Shown one piece after another: positions 18,217 through 27,500 of a stretch of 64,000 nt of DNA. The stretch's first letter is position 1. Each line of letters opens with the position of its first letter. The notes under the pieces are model-generated. The model saw only the letters and a list, made by a program, of their open reading frames with translations. It was not told where the DNA came from and did not search any database. The DNA is taken from NCBI GenBank assembly GCA_002422725.1, contig DITE01000023.1, positions 1-64,000 of the forward strand, written 5' to 3'. Source of the DNA: Bacteroidales bacterium UBA6192. Its GTDB lineage: Bacteria; Bacteroidota; Bacteroidia; Bacteroidales; F082. The position numbers and the translations under genes are program-made.

Positions 18217-18261
18217 GACCACGCGAAAGATTACCTTCGGTGAAAAAGTTCGCGCGGTAGC
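18217..18261. repeat. Diverged REP palindrome with loop insertion
   Basis: The arms GACCACGCGAAAGATT and TTCGCGCGGTAGC are those of the neighbouring REP, but an extra segment including CCTTCGG separates them. It is followed by a duplicate of the sequence found after the REP at 17413-17439. Confidence 0.7.
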
Positions 18262-18277
18262 TGTGAGATGAGTAACC

Positions 18278-18335
18278 CTATCGCACCACCAACCTATTAC
18301 TTTGCCATGTGCCTCCTTCGGAAATGTTCGGCAAC
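18278..18335 (-). pseudogene. Degenerate T9SS C-terminal tail (copy B)
   Basis: The minus strand reads LPNISEGGTWQSNRLVVR followed by TAG, nearly the same as copy A at 17451-17502. Together with the adjacent REP it forms a direct duplication bracketing the RAYT gene. Confidence 0.55.
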
Positions 18336-18478
18336 GAACAAAATATGTCCGCTTCAACACCCTTTTGCAGAAGGTGTACGATTGCATTATACGACTTAAT
18401 AGACATACATTCAACAAGATAGAAAGTTTGGCATGGTTATTTGACATAGGATGGAAACAACAATAAAAAATATTCGCC

Positions 18479-18871
18479 ATGAAAACTTTATCAATAATCG
18501 CCTTCAGCCTGATCTTCGGACTTTCCATTCACACTTCTTCTTTTGCCGATGGGTTTAAAATGAAAGAAGAAGCTTACATCAATGATATTCCGTTCGACAC
18601 CCATAAGATTGCCGGAAATTATATGCTCAACGAAGCCCTTCAACATTCTTTTGCCCTGGCAGATGAATCGATGGTAAACGATATCCCGTTCGATACCGAA
18701 TGCATAGCCGATTTGGAAATCAGTCTCAGAGCCATGGATGTAGTCTTCAGACCCACAGCAGAGGAAGCAATAAACGATATTCCTTTTAGTACCACTGAGG
18801 TCGCCAGTTCGTTTTGGTGCCATGATACCATCGTCAGCACAGAGTGGCCTTTTTGTCAGAAACTTATGTAA
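18479..18871 (+). CDS. Small secreted protein with three NDIPFDT repeats
   Basis: The 130-residue product has a signal peptide (about 1-23, ending SFAD). Three repeats are set exactly 32 residues apart, with cores NDIPFDT at 35-41 and 67-73 and NDIPFST at 99-105. Each core is preceded by an E-x-hydrophobic stretch and followed by a (K/C/V)IA-like motif. The C-terminus has two Cys (in FWCHD and PFCQK). I do not know a named function for this repeat; the precise spacing suggests a small repeat fold or repeated ligand sites. It is a single-gene unit with its own terminator (18916-18945), upstream of the nitrite/NO module. Confidence 0.75.
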   Translation: MKTLSIIAFSLIFGLSIHTSSFADGFKMKEEAYINDIPFDTHKIAGNYMLNEALQHSFALADESMVNDIPFDTECIADLEISLRAMDVVFRPTAEEAINDIPFSTTEVASSFWCHDTIVSTEWPFCQKLM

Positions 18872-18915
18872 AGTAGTTTTTTTTCATAGTAATGTTGGTT
18901 AAACTGTTCGCCCGA

Positions 18916-18945
18916 AAAGCCCCTGATTATCAGGGGCTTTTTCTT
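18916..18945 (+). terminator. Rho-independent terminator after the NDIPFDT gene
   Basis: AAGCCCCTGATTATCAGGGG followed by CTTTTTCTTT: a near-perfect 8- to 9-bp GC-rich stem and a T-run, 45 bp after the stop at 18871. Confidence 0.85.
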
Positions 18946-19047
18946 TATGTGCCAAGGGTTGTGAGCTGTAAGGACTACAAAAAATCATCAGACATGAAAT
19001 AAATAAAATAAATAAAGACAAAAATATCTTATATTATAAAAAATGTG

Positions 19048-19055
19048 TACTTTTG
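19048..19055 (+). promoter_or_regulatory. -7 box of the ric gene
   Basis: TACTTTTG matches TAnnTTTG, 25 nt before the ATG at 19081. The upstream 30 bp is an AT-only tract without a TTG at the -33 distance, which may mean activator dependence. A binding site could not be assigned. Confidence 0.4.
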
Positions 19056-19080
19056 CACTATTCAATTAAAAAATCATTCT

Positions 19081-19809
19081 ATGAAAAACTATGATAATAT
19101 GACCGTTGCGGAAATTGTTGCACAGGATTACCGGGCTGCAGATATTTTTCGCGAACATAACATTGACTTCTGTTGCGGAGGCAACATCAGGCTAACTGAA
19201 GCCTGCAATCCTTTGCAGATCAATGTTCAGCATCTCATCAGCCAGATCAGTCAGCTTGAAACTGAACCGGCAGATCAAACTGATCAGTATATCGAATGGT
19301 CTCCCGATCTGTTGGCTGACTATATAGAGCAAACCCACCATGTTTATGTAACCCGAAACATTCCGGTTATCACGGCCTATCTGCAAAAAATTGTGTCGGT
19401 TCATGGCGAAAACCATCCTGAGTTGCATCGGGTTCTGAAATTGTTTCTGGCTTCATCAGAGGAACTTACCGATCATATGAAGCGGGAAGAAATGGTCCTT
19501 TTTCCTTTTATCAGGCAAATGACCACTGGGGTGAAAGAAGGCCGTGAATTTCGTAAACCTGGCTTTGGAACAGTGATCAATCCCATTAGCCGCATGATGA
19601 CGGAGCATACCACCGAGGGAAACCGTTTCAGGGAAATGTCGGCCCTTACCAACCAATATGCTGCACCTTCGGATGCCTGCAACACTTATGTGGTTACCCT
19701 TGCGAAACTAAATGAGTTTGAATTGGACCTCCATAAGCACATTCACCTCGAAAACAACATACTTTTTCCGAAAGCCATTGAAATGGAAAATGTACTTTTG
19801 TCGAACTAA
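19081..19809 (+). CDS. ric: Iron-sulfur cluster repair di-iron protein (RIC / ScdA / YtfE)
   Basis: The product has 242 residues from the ATG at 19081. The N-terminal DUF542 domain (about 1-65) contains the paired cysteines in HNIDFCCGGNIRL. A hemerythrin-like four-helix domain with the di-iron ligands follows: HHVYVTRNIP, HGENHPEL, HMKREEMVLFPFI, MMTEHTTEG and LHKHIHLENNILFP. RIC proteins restore Fe-S clusters damaged by nitric oxide. The gene sits 2 bp before an Rrf2-family regulator and just upstream of a copper nitrite reductase that makes NO, so the context fits the function. Confidence 0.95.
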   Translation: MKNYDNMTVAEIVAQDYRAADIFREHNIDFCCGGNIRLTEACNPLQINVQHLISQISQLETEPADQTDQYIEWSPDLLADYIEQTHHVYVTRNIPVITAYLQKIVSVHGENHPELHRVLKLFLASSEELTDHMKREEMVLFPFIRQMTTGVKEGREFRKPGFGTVINPISRMMTEHTTEGNRFREMSALTNQYAAPSDACNTYVVTLAKLNEFELDLHKHIHLENNILFPKAIEMENVLLSN

Positions 19810-19811
19810 TC

Positions 19812-20252
19812 ATGCTGAATATGTTTTCGAAAGCCTGCAAATACGCTATAAAAGCTTTGATCTACATTGCTTCACGTTCCAACGATGCAACACGAATCAG
19901 TCTGCGCGATATTGCGGCAAAGATCGATTCGCCCGAACATTTCACGGCTAAAATAATGCAGGTGCTGAGCAAGCAGGGAATTGTTTCGTCAATCAAAGGC
20001 CCTAATGGGGGATTCTATATCGAAAATGATGCCCCGCCAATTAAACTGCTCGATGTTGTCAGGGCTATCGATGGTGTGCAACACCTCAGCGGTTGCGGCC
20101 TGGGGTTGAAGGAATGCTCGGCCCATCAGCCTTGTCCGATTCATAACGAGTTTAGTGAAATAAGAGGGCAAATGTTAACAATGCTCCGTGAAAATACCAT
20201 TCAACAACTTGCCGCGGAACTGTCAGCAGGTCATGCCGTGCTCAAACATTAA
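19812..20252 (+). CDS. Rrf2-family transcriptional regulator (NsrR/IscR-like)
   Basis: The 146-residue product has an N-terminal winged helix (KACKYAIKALIYIA, LRDIAAKIDSPEHFTAKIMQVLSKQGIV, KGPNGGFYI). A cluster loop with three cysteines follows in GCGLGLKECSAHQPCP; these would ligate an Fe-S cluster. In this family NsrR senses NO and IscR senses cluster status. Cotranscription with ric (2-bp gap) and proximity to nirK make NO sensing the better guess. A target site was not identified. The alternative ATG three codons in (MFSKAC) is equally possible. Confidence 0.88.
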   Translation: MLNMFSKACKYAIKALIYIASRSNDATRISLRDIAAKIDSPEHFTAKIMQVLSKQGIVSSIKGPNGGFYIENDAPPIKLLDVVRAIDGVQHLSGCGLGLKECSAHQPCPIHNEFSEIRGQMLTMLRENTIQQLAAELSAGHAVLKH

Positions 20253-20315
20253 TGAATTACATTTTTTTCTACTAATAAAGGATAAATAACTCTTATAATC
20301 TTAATATAAAACATC

Positions 20316-21782
20316 ATGAAAACATCACTTATACGGTCAACTTTGACCATTTTGATTATCAGCCTTGGGTCTGCTGCATTGTGGCTGTCATGCTCGCGCT
20401 CTGAAAAACCAGCCGGGCCAGTTGACTACGAACTTGCTGTTCAGGGTGAAGTGCTTGCAGAGCTTACAGACGCACCATTTGTTCCTGCCCGTATCAATCA
20501 GAAAACCAACACCAAAGTCATCGTAAATCTTGAGGTAATCGAGCAGGTGATGCGGCTTGCCGATGGGGTTGAATACACCTTCTGGACATTTGGCGGAAAG
20601 GTTCCAGGCAAGTTCATCAGGGTTCGCCAGGGCGACCTGGTTGAGTTTCACCTGCATAATCATCCCGATAATATGCTGCCTCACAACATCGACCTGCATG
20701 CTGTTACCGGTCCGGGCGGAGGTGCCGAAGCATCGCTTGTTGCACCTGGAAAAAGTGCACAATTCAGCTTCAGGGCACTCAATCAGGGATTGTATGTGTA
20801 TCATTGTGCAACAGCACCTGTGGGCATGCACATTGCCAATGGCATGTATGGACTTATACTCGTAGAACCCCTTGAGGGACTTCCTCCTGTTGATCATGAA
20901 TTTTATGTGATGCAGAGTGAGTTTTACACCGCTGGTAAATTTGGCGAAAAGGGTCATCAGGAATTTGACATGCAAAAAGCCCTTGACGAAAAACCCGACT
21001 ATGTGGTGATGAACGGAGCTGTGGGCGCTTCGGCAGGCGACAACGCCATGAAAGTGAAAGTGGGCGAAACCGTCAGGCTATATCTCGGTAATGGAGGCCC
21101 CAACCTGGTTTCGTCATTCCATGTGATCGGAGAAATTTTCGACAAAGTGTATGTTGAAGGTGGTACGCTGATCAACCGCGATGTGCAAACAACGCTTGTT
21201 CCCGCAGGAGGATCGGCAATAGTCGAATTCAAATGTGAGGTTCCCGGAACGCTCCATCTGGTTGACCACAGTATTTTCAGGGCTTTCAACAAAGGTGCGC
21301 TGGCGCAGATCAAAGTTGCAGGCGATGAAAACCATCAGGTTTATACTGGCAAGGAAAAAGAAGAAGTTTACCTACCTGAAGGCTCTGCCATACAGCGTAT
21401 TAGCTCAGGAAAACAAGCTGATTCTGAAGAAAGTCTGCCAGAGAAATCCCTGGATGAACGACTTGCTGCCGGAAAGACACTCTACAACCAAAACTGCATG
21501 GCCTGCCACATGGATCATGGAAATGGTATTGCCGGAACATTTCCACCATTGGTCAATTCGGATTTCCTTCAGGCAAGAGCCGACAAGGGAATTGGAATCA
21601 TCCTGAAAGGATTGCAGGGCGAAATTCAAGTGAACGGACAAAAATACAACAACATTATGCCGGCAGTTGCACTCAGCGACGATCAGGTTGCCAGCATACT
21701 CACTTACATTTACAATCAGTTTGACAATGGCGGAGGCCTGGTGAAAGCATCCGAAGTGAAAGACTGGCGCAATAAGGAGTAA
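20316..21782 (+). CDS. nirK: Copper-containing nitrite reductase with C-terminal cytochrome c domain
   Basis: The 488-residue product has an N-terminal export signal, possibly a lipoprotein signal (Cys in WLSCSR). Two cupredoxin domains follow. Type 1 copper ligands are H123, C164, H172 and M177. Type 2 ligands are H128, H163 and H318, with the catalytic D126 and the His of SSFHVIG also present. A C-terminal cytochrome c domain (about 380-475) has the heme motif C394-M-A-C-H398 and a likely distal Met in IMPAV. The reaction is nitrite + electron + 2H+ to NO + water in the periplasm. The fused cytochrome c probably delivers the electron directly, as in other NirK-cytochrome fusions. No NO reductase gene is in the window. 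Confidence 0.96.
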   Translation: MKTSLIRSTLTILIISLGSAALWLSCSRSEKPAGPVDYELAVQGEVLAELTDAPFVPARINQKTNTKVIVNLEVIEQVMRLADGVEYTFWTFGGKVPGKFIRVRQGDLVEFHLHNHPDNMLPHNIDLHAVTGPGGGAEASLVAPGKSAQFSFRALNQGLYVYHCATAPVGMHIANGMYGLILVEPLEGLPPVDHEFYVMQSEFYTAGKFGEKGHQEFDMQKALDEKPDYVVMNGAVGASAGDNAMKVKVGETVRLYLGNGGPNLVSSFHVIGEIFDKVYVEGGTLINRDVQTTLVPAGGSAIVEFKCEVPGTLHLVDHSIFRAFNKGALAQIKVAGDENHQVYTGKEKEEVYLPEGSAIQRISSGKQADSEESLPEKSLDERLAAGKTLYNQNCMACHMDHGNGIAGTFPPLVNSDFLQARADKGIGIILKGLQGEIQVNGQKYNNIMPAVALSDDQVASILTYIYNQFDNGGGLVKASEVKDWRNKE

Positions 21783-21788
21783 TTTGTC

Positions 21789-22550
21789 ATGCATCCATTA
21801 ATCCGAACCGGCATATTACTTTTCTGGCTGCAGGGCTCCGTCTTGGTAGCTCAGCCAACGGGAATGATTTTTGTTCCTGCTGGTTCGTATGTCCCGTTTG
21901 TTAAAGGCGAAAAGCAACAGATCAGGGTAAACAGTTTCTGGATGGATGAGAAGCAGGTGACCAATGCCGGGTTCCTTGAATTTGTCAAGAGCAATCCACA
22001 GTGGTCGCGCGGGCAGATGAAAAGACTTTTTGCCGACGAGGATTATCTCAGTCATTGGAATGGCGATGGTGCTGATCCGGTGTTTGATGAGGACCTCGAT
22101 AAGCCTGTTGTGAATATGTCGTGGTTTGCTGCAAAAGCCTATTGTGAGTGGGCAGGGAAACGCCTGCCCACTATGCATGAATGGGAATATGCGGCAACCT
22201 CTCTGCCAGTAGGGGAAAGCGATAGCAGTAGTTTGCACAACATCATCGCAAACTGGTACAGCAGAAAAGGCGGAGAATTGGACACTGCGGGAAGCGTTTA
22301 CAAAAATCAACTTGGGCTTTGGGATATGTATGGTCAGGTTTGGGAGTGGGTCTACGACTTCAACAGCATAGTGAGCAACGATGATTCGCGCAACCAGGAA
22401 GAAGCCCCTGAAGGACTGTTTTGCGGCAGTGCATCTCTCAATGCCAACGATGCCTCCGACTATGCCACTTTCATACGATATGCTTTCAGGGGAAGCCTGA
22501 AGGGAAATTATACAACCCGTAAGCTCGGGTTCAGATGCGCCAAACCATAA
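21789..22550 (+). CDS. nirV: NirV-like formylglycine-generating-enzyme-fold protein
   Basis: The 253-residue product has a signal peptide (about 1-20, ending VLVAQ) and an FGE-sulfatase/SUMF1 domain. Motifs seen are GMIFVPAGSY, DEKQVTNAGFLEFV, PVVNMSWFAAKAYCEWAGKRLPT, EWEYAA, GLWDMYGQVWEWVYD and the C-terminal RYAFRG.. GFRCAKP. It begins 6 bp after nirK, the usual position of nirV, whose role in nitrite reductase maturation or function is not settled. The catalytic copper-binding Cys pair of true formylglycine-generating enzymes is not evident, which fits a non-FGE role. SCO follows 10 bp downstream. Confidence 0.85.
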   Translation: MHPLIRTGILLFWLQGSVLVAQPTGMIFVPAGSYVPFVKGEKQQIRVNSFWMDEKQVTNAGFLEFVKSNPQWSRGQMKRLFADEDYLSHWNGDGADPVFDEDLDKPVVNMSWFAAKAYCEWAGKRLPTMHEWEYAATSLPVGESDSSSLHNIIANWYSRKGGELDTAGSVYKNQLGLWDMYGQVWEWVYDFNSIVSNDDSRNQEEAPEGLFCGSASLNANDASDYATFIRYAFRGSLKGNYTTRKLGFRCAKP

Positions 22551-22560
22551 AAAAATAAAT

Positions 22561-23181
22561 ATGATGATGAAAAAAATTGTCTTGTTTTCATTTTTGATTC
22601 TGGCCTCGGTGTCCTGTGCCGAATCCAGCAAAAAAGCAAAGGAATGCTGCAACACAAAAACCAGCAAACAAAAGGATATTCCTGCTGAAATACCGGGAAC
22701 ATCGGTTTATCAGCTTGGAGGAGAATGGACCGACCAGCATGGTCACCAACTTGGCCTTGAGTCGCTTGCCGGGAAACCTGTTGTCATGAGCATGATTTTT
22801 ACACACTGCGAATATGCCTGCCCCATGATGATCAACGACCTAAAGCTGATCGAGAATCAGTTCAGCCAGTCAGAACGTGAACATTTTCGGTTCGTTATGT
22901 TAAGCTTTGATCACCTGCGCGACACTGCCCAACGATTGCACGATTATGCCCAGACACAGGGATTGGGCGACAATTGGATACTGCTTAACGGCAGTGCAGA
23001 TCAGGTAAAAGAACTATCGGTGGTGCTCAATATCTCCTTTGAGATGATGGAAAATGGTTCGTTTTCGCATGCCAACCGCAAACTTGTGCTGGATAAATCA
23101 GGCACTATTGTGTTTGCTCAGGATGGACTTCAGACAAAAAGTGAGCCTGTTGTGAGGGCTGTGAGGGATTTGTTGGAGTGA
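22561..23181 (+). CDS. SCO1/SenC-family copper chaperone / thiol reductase
   Basis: The 206-residue product is probably a lipoprotein or membrane-anchored (hydrophobic residues 5-17, then SVSCAESS). It has a thioredoxin-like SCO domain with the copper-binding C-x3-C in FTHCEYACPMM and the distal His in SHANRKLVLDKSG. SCO proteins deliver copper to CuA or other copper sites. Here the gene is the last of the nirK-nirV-sco run, so it most likely supplies copper to the nitrite reductase. The N-terminal region has an extra CC pair (KECCNTK). Confidence 0.92.
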   Translation: MMMKKIVLFSFLILASVSCAESSKKAKECCNTKTSKQKDIPAEIPGTSVYQLGGEWTDQHGHQLGLESLAGKPVVMSMIFTHCEYACPMMINDLKLIENQFSQSEREHFRFVMLSFDHLRDTAQRLHDYAQTQGLGDNWILLNGSADQVKELSVVLNISFEMMENGSFSHANRKLVLDKSGTIVFAQDGLQTKSEPVVRAVRDLLE

Positions 23182-23360
23182 TTGATGTCTGGCTCAGTGA
23201 GACAATACTTGTTGGTTACTGAAATCAAGTTTTGGTATTGTATTCGCACTTTCTGAAAGTATTTCACGATGATAACACGTGAATATACCCACCCAAACCC
23301 AATTTTGACCAGTTATTGTAATGAAGCCTTATAAGGTGAATGGTTTTCGAGGCAATAAAT

Positions 23361-23368
23361 TACCTTTG
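23361..23368 (+). promoter_or_regulatory. -7 box upstream of the RND efflux operon
   Basis: TACCTTTG matches TAnnTTTG, about 94 nt before the adaptor ATG at 23462. No TTG stands at the -33 distance. The rest of 23182-23461 holds nothing else that I can identify. Confidence 0.4.
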
Positions 23369-23461
23369 CAGGCGTCTGAAAATCATTTTTAACACTATTG
23401 GGTACAGCCCTGAGGAATCATTTTCGGATTTAGGTTGTTATTTACATTATATATTCTGCAT

Positions 23462-24544
23462 ATGGTAAATAAGAAATGGATACGATATTTAGTCATCACT
23501 CTGATAAGCATAGTGATATTATTTGGATTAGGCAACCGGCTCGGGTATTTCGGAAAGAAAGACCAAAGGACTGCGCTGGTTTCAGGCCGGACAAATCAGG
23601 TGTTACCTGTTAAAGCAATCATCATTCAACCCAGGCCGCTGGTCGATAAGCTTGTGGCCGCCGGAGCTATTAAAGCCGATGAACAGGTTGACATCAGTTC
23701 CGAAGCATCGGGCAGGATTGTCAGCATTCAGTTTGATGAAGGCAGTCAGGTGAAAAAGGGTGACTTGCTGGTAACCATCAACAATGCAGACCTGAAGGCG
23801 CAAATTGACCGCAACAGACATCAACTTACCCTTGCCGAACAACGCGAACAACGTCAAAAGATGCTGCTCGAAAAGCAAGGTATCAGTCAACAAGCATATG
23901 ATCAGGTATTTACTGAATTGAGCACAATGAAAGCCGAAGCTGCCGTTCTTCAGGCTCAACTGGATAAAACCCTGATCAGGGCACCTTTTGATGGTGTTTT
24001 GGGTTTACGTCAGCTCAGCGAGGGAGCCTATGTGACTCCTGGGATGAAGATTGTTCAATTAGCTAAAATTCAACCGGTTAAGATTGAATTTAGTGTTCCT
24101 GACCGTTATGCAGGCTATCTGAAAAAAGGAAGTGAGATCAGTTTTTCGGTCGATAATGTGAATAGTCAATTCATTGGTAAGGTGTATGCCATCGAAGCAG
24201 TTGTTGATCAACAAACCAGGTCATTGCCGGTGAGAGCTTTATATGCCAACACCGAAATGAATGTGAAACCGGGTTCCTTTGCGCGGGTTGAGATTGCCCT
24301 GACCAGCCTCGATAATGCCATGCAGATTCCTGCCGAAGCCCTGATTCCTGAAATGGGCGGAAATAAAGTTTTTGTTTACAGGAATGGCTTGGCTCAACCG
24401 GTAAAAGTACTCATTGGATTGCGCTCGGCGAGCAGCATTCAGATCATCGAAGGCCTTCAACAGGGCGACACGGTGATTACCACCGGGATACTTCAGATGC
24501 GACCGGGTTTAGCTGTTACAATAACTGAATTTCTCCAGCCATGA
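23462..24544 (+). CDS. RND efflux periplasmic adaptor (membrane fusion protein)
   Basis: The product has 360 residues from the ATG at 23462; a TTG nine codons earlier is less likely. An N-terminal membrane anchor (about 7-23) precedes a lipoyl-like domain (VDISSEASGRIVSIQFDEGSQVKKGDLLVTINN), a coiled-coil hairpin (about 115-165), the second lipoyl half (IRAPFDGVLGLRQLSEGAYVTPG) and the beta-barrel and membrane-proximal domains. It couples the inner-membrane RND pump to the TolC-type channel. The stop overlaps the start of the pump gene (ATGA), and the three genes form one operon. Confidence 0.93.
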   Translation: MVNKKWIRYLVITLISIVILFGLGNRLGYFGKKDQRTALVSGRTNQVLPVKAIIIQPRPLVDKLVAAGAIKADEQVDISSEASGRIVSIQFDEGSQVKKGDLLVTINNADLKAQIDRNRHQLTLAEQREQRQKMLLEKQGISQQAYDQVFTELSTMKAEAAVLQAQLDKTLIRAPFDGVLGLRQLSEGAYVTPGMKIVQLAKIQPVKIEFSVPDRYAGYLKKGSEISFSVDNVNSQFIGKVYAIEAVVDQQTRSLPVRALYANTEMNVKPGSFARVEIALTSLDNAMQIPAEALIPEMGGNKVFVYRNGLAQPVKVLIGLRSASSIQIIEGLQQGDTVITTGILQMRPGLAVTITEFLQP

Positions 24545-27500
24545 GCCTGTCATCAATCAGTATAAAAAGGCCGGTATTAGCCACTGTATTGTCCATTCTG
24601 ATCATCTTGTTTGGTTTGATTGGTTTGGTGTCGCTGGGCATACGCGAATATCCCAGTGTTGATCCGCCCATTATCACTGTTACCAGCAATTATGTAGGAG
24701 CCAATGCCGATGTTATCGAAACGCAGATTACCGAGCCCCTCGAAGAATCCATCAACGGGATAGAAGGTATCCGCACCCTGACTTCGGTTAGCCGTGACGG
24801 ACGCAGCACCATCACCGTGGAATTTGACCTCGACAGGGACCTCGAAGCGGCAGCCAATGATGTTCGCGGCAGGGTATCGGGTTCGCTCTACAACCTGCCG
24901 CCCGATGCCGATCCGCCCATAGTTGCCAAAGCCGATGCTGATGCCAACCCGATCATCTTCTTGAATATACGGAGTGAACAACGATCCTTGCTCGAATTAA
25001 CCGAAATCGCTGAGCGTACTTTTAAAGAAAGTCTGCAAACAATACCCGGCGTAAGTTCAATTGCTATTTGGGGTTCCAAACAGTATTCAATGCGATTGTG
25101 GATGGATCCTTCCAAATTAGCCTCTTTCGGACTCAGCCCGCTTGATGTGCGCAACGCACTCACCCGCGAAAACCTCGAGTTGCCTTCGGGTCGTATTGAG
25201 GGAAACACCATTGAACTTTCGGTGCGAACCCTCAGCCGACTGGAAACACCGGAAGAGTTCAACAACTTGATTATTAGCGAAACGGAATCCGGAATAGTGC
25301 GGTTCAAGGACGTTGGTTTTGCCGAGCTTGCTCCACTCAATGAGCGAACCATACTTCGTCGCGATGGCATTCCAATGGTTGGAAATGCCATCATTCCCAT
25401 GCCCGGATCAAACCATATTGAAATTGCTGATGAGTTTTATCGACGTCTCGAAAAAATAAAAAAGGATTTACCGGCTGATATTGAGTTGGGTATTGGTTTC
25501 GACAATACTGATTTCATCCGTAATTCGATCACCGAAGTGGAGCAAACCATTTACCTTGCTTTTGTGCTCGTTGTGCTGGTTATTTTCTTTTTCCTGCGCG
25601 ACTGGCGCACAACCATCATTCCAGTTATCGTGATACCGATTTCGCTGATCGGGGCATTTTTCATCATGTATCTGGCAGAATATTCCATCAATGTTCTCAC
25701 TATGCTTGGATTGGTTTTGGCAATCGGTCTGGTGGTTGATGATGCCATAGTGGTGATCGAAAACATTTATGCCAAAATCGAAAAAGGCATGCCCCCTTTG
25801 CAGGCAGGGATAACCGGCTCGTCCGAAATATTCTTTGCCGTTATTGCCACAACTGTTGCCCTCGCCACAGTATTCCTTCCGGTAATATTTCTTCAGGGAA
25901 TCACAGGGAGGTTATTCCGCGAATTTGGTGTTGTGCTGGCGGGTTCGGTGGTTATTTCATCGTTTGTAGCCCTTACGCTTACACCGATGTTGTCGACACG
26001 AATACTTAAACGACGCGAGAAACACAATTGGTTCTACAACAAGACTGAACCCTTTTTCAACCGCCTGAACGAATTGTACGGTGATAGCCTGGCTGCTTTT
26101 CTGAAGCGCAAATGGATGGCATTTATCATCATTGGATTATCCATTCTTTTCATTTTCGGACTTGGCCGGCAGCTTCCCTCCGAACTGGCACCGCTTGAAG
26201 ACCGTTCGGGCATGATGGTGTTCTCCACAGCACCCGAAGGAAGCACTTTCGAATTTATGGAAGCTTTCGTTAAAGAGCAGATTGATCTGATTCAGGCAGA
26301 AATACCCGAGCTGTATTCGCTGGTTAGCATCACATCACCCGGTTTTGGAGCTGCCAGCTCGGTTAACTCGGCTTTTGCCCGCATTCGCGTTGTGGAACCC
26401 GATAAGCGTGAAAGAAGTCAGCAGGAAATAGCGGATCATCTCGGAAGCAAAATGCAGAAACTGACAGCAGTGAGAAGTTTTATCACACAGGAACAATCCA
26501 TATCATCGTCCAGGGGCGGATTACCTGTGCAATACGTCATTCAATCGGCCAACCTGAATAAACTGAAGGAAGTGTTGCCAGCTTTTATGAGCGAGGTTTA
26601 CAGTAGCCCTGTTTTTCAGTTTGCCGACCTGAATCTGAAATTCAACAAGCCTGAGCTACAGGTAAGCATCAACCGTGAAAAGGCACGGATGCTTGGTGTG
26701 TCGGCCATGGATATTTCACAGGCTCTTCAGCTGGCTTTCAGTGGTCAGCGTTTTGGATATTTCATCATGGATGGCAAGCAGTATCAGGTTATTGGTCAGT
26801 TGGAAAGGCCTTTCAGGAGTCAACCTGTTGACCTGAAAACGCTTTACGTGAAAAACAACCAGGGTGAAATTATCATGCTCGATAACCTGGTCACAGTGAC
26901 CGAACAGGTGAACCCGCCTCAGTTGTTTCGTTACAACCGATATGTTGCCGCCACTGTTTCGGCAAACCCGGTTGTTGGCAAAACCATTGGGGATGGCATT
27001 GAAGAGATGAACCGTATTGCCGCCAAAGTGCTTGACGACACTTACACTACCTCACTTGCCGGGACTTCGAAAGATTTTGCGGAGAGCAGTTCAAGTCTGG
27101 TTTTTGCTTTTTTTCTTGCTATTGTCCTGATTTATCTTGTGTTGGCAGCGCAGTTCGAGAGCTTCCGCGATCCGCTCATCATCCTGTTCACTGTGCCTCT
27201 TGCCCTTGCAGGTGCTGTGATAACGCTGTGGTATTTTGATAAAACACTGAATATTTTTAGTCAGATTGGGATCATCATGCTCATCGGGCTTGTGTCGAAG
27301 AATGGCATCCTGATTGTAGAGTTTGCCAATCAGCGCAAGGCAGCAGGGCTTGCCAAAGGCCGGGCCATACATGATGCCGCTGTTTCACGATTCAGGCCTA
27401 TTCTGATGACCAGCCTCTCCACCATACTTGGCGCCGTACCTATCGCCCTGGCTTTGGGTGCTGGTTCCGAAAGCCGTGTTTCGATGGGAACAGCTGTTAT

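Larger units (their letters stand above)
18097..18478. other. Intergenic stretch with REP palindromes and T9SS-tail remnant
   Basis: Upstream flank of the RAYT gene. It holds two REP palindromes (18162-18188, 18217-18261), a T9SS tail remnant (18278-18335) and, from about 18340 on, ordinary unique sequence before the NDIPFDT gene. No clear TAnnTTTG box was found for that gene. Confidence 0.6.
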
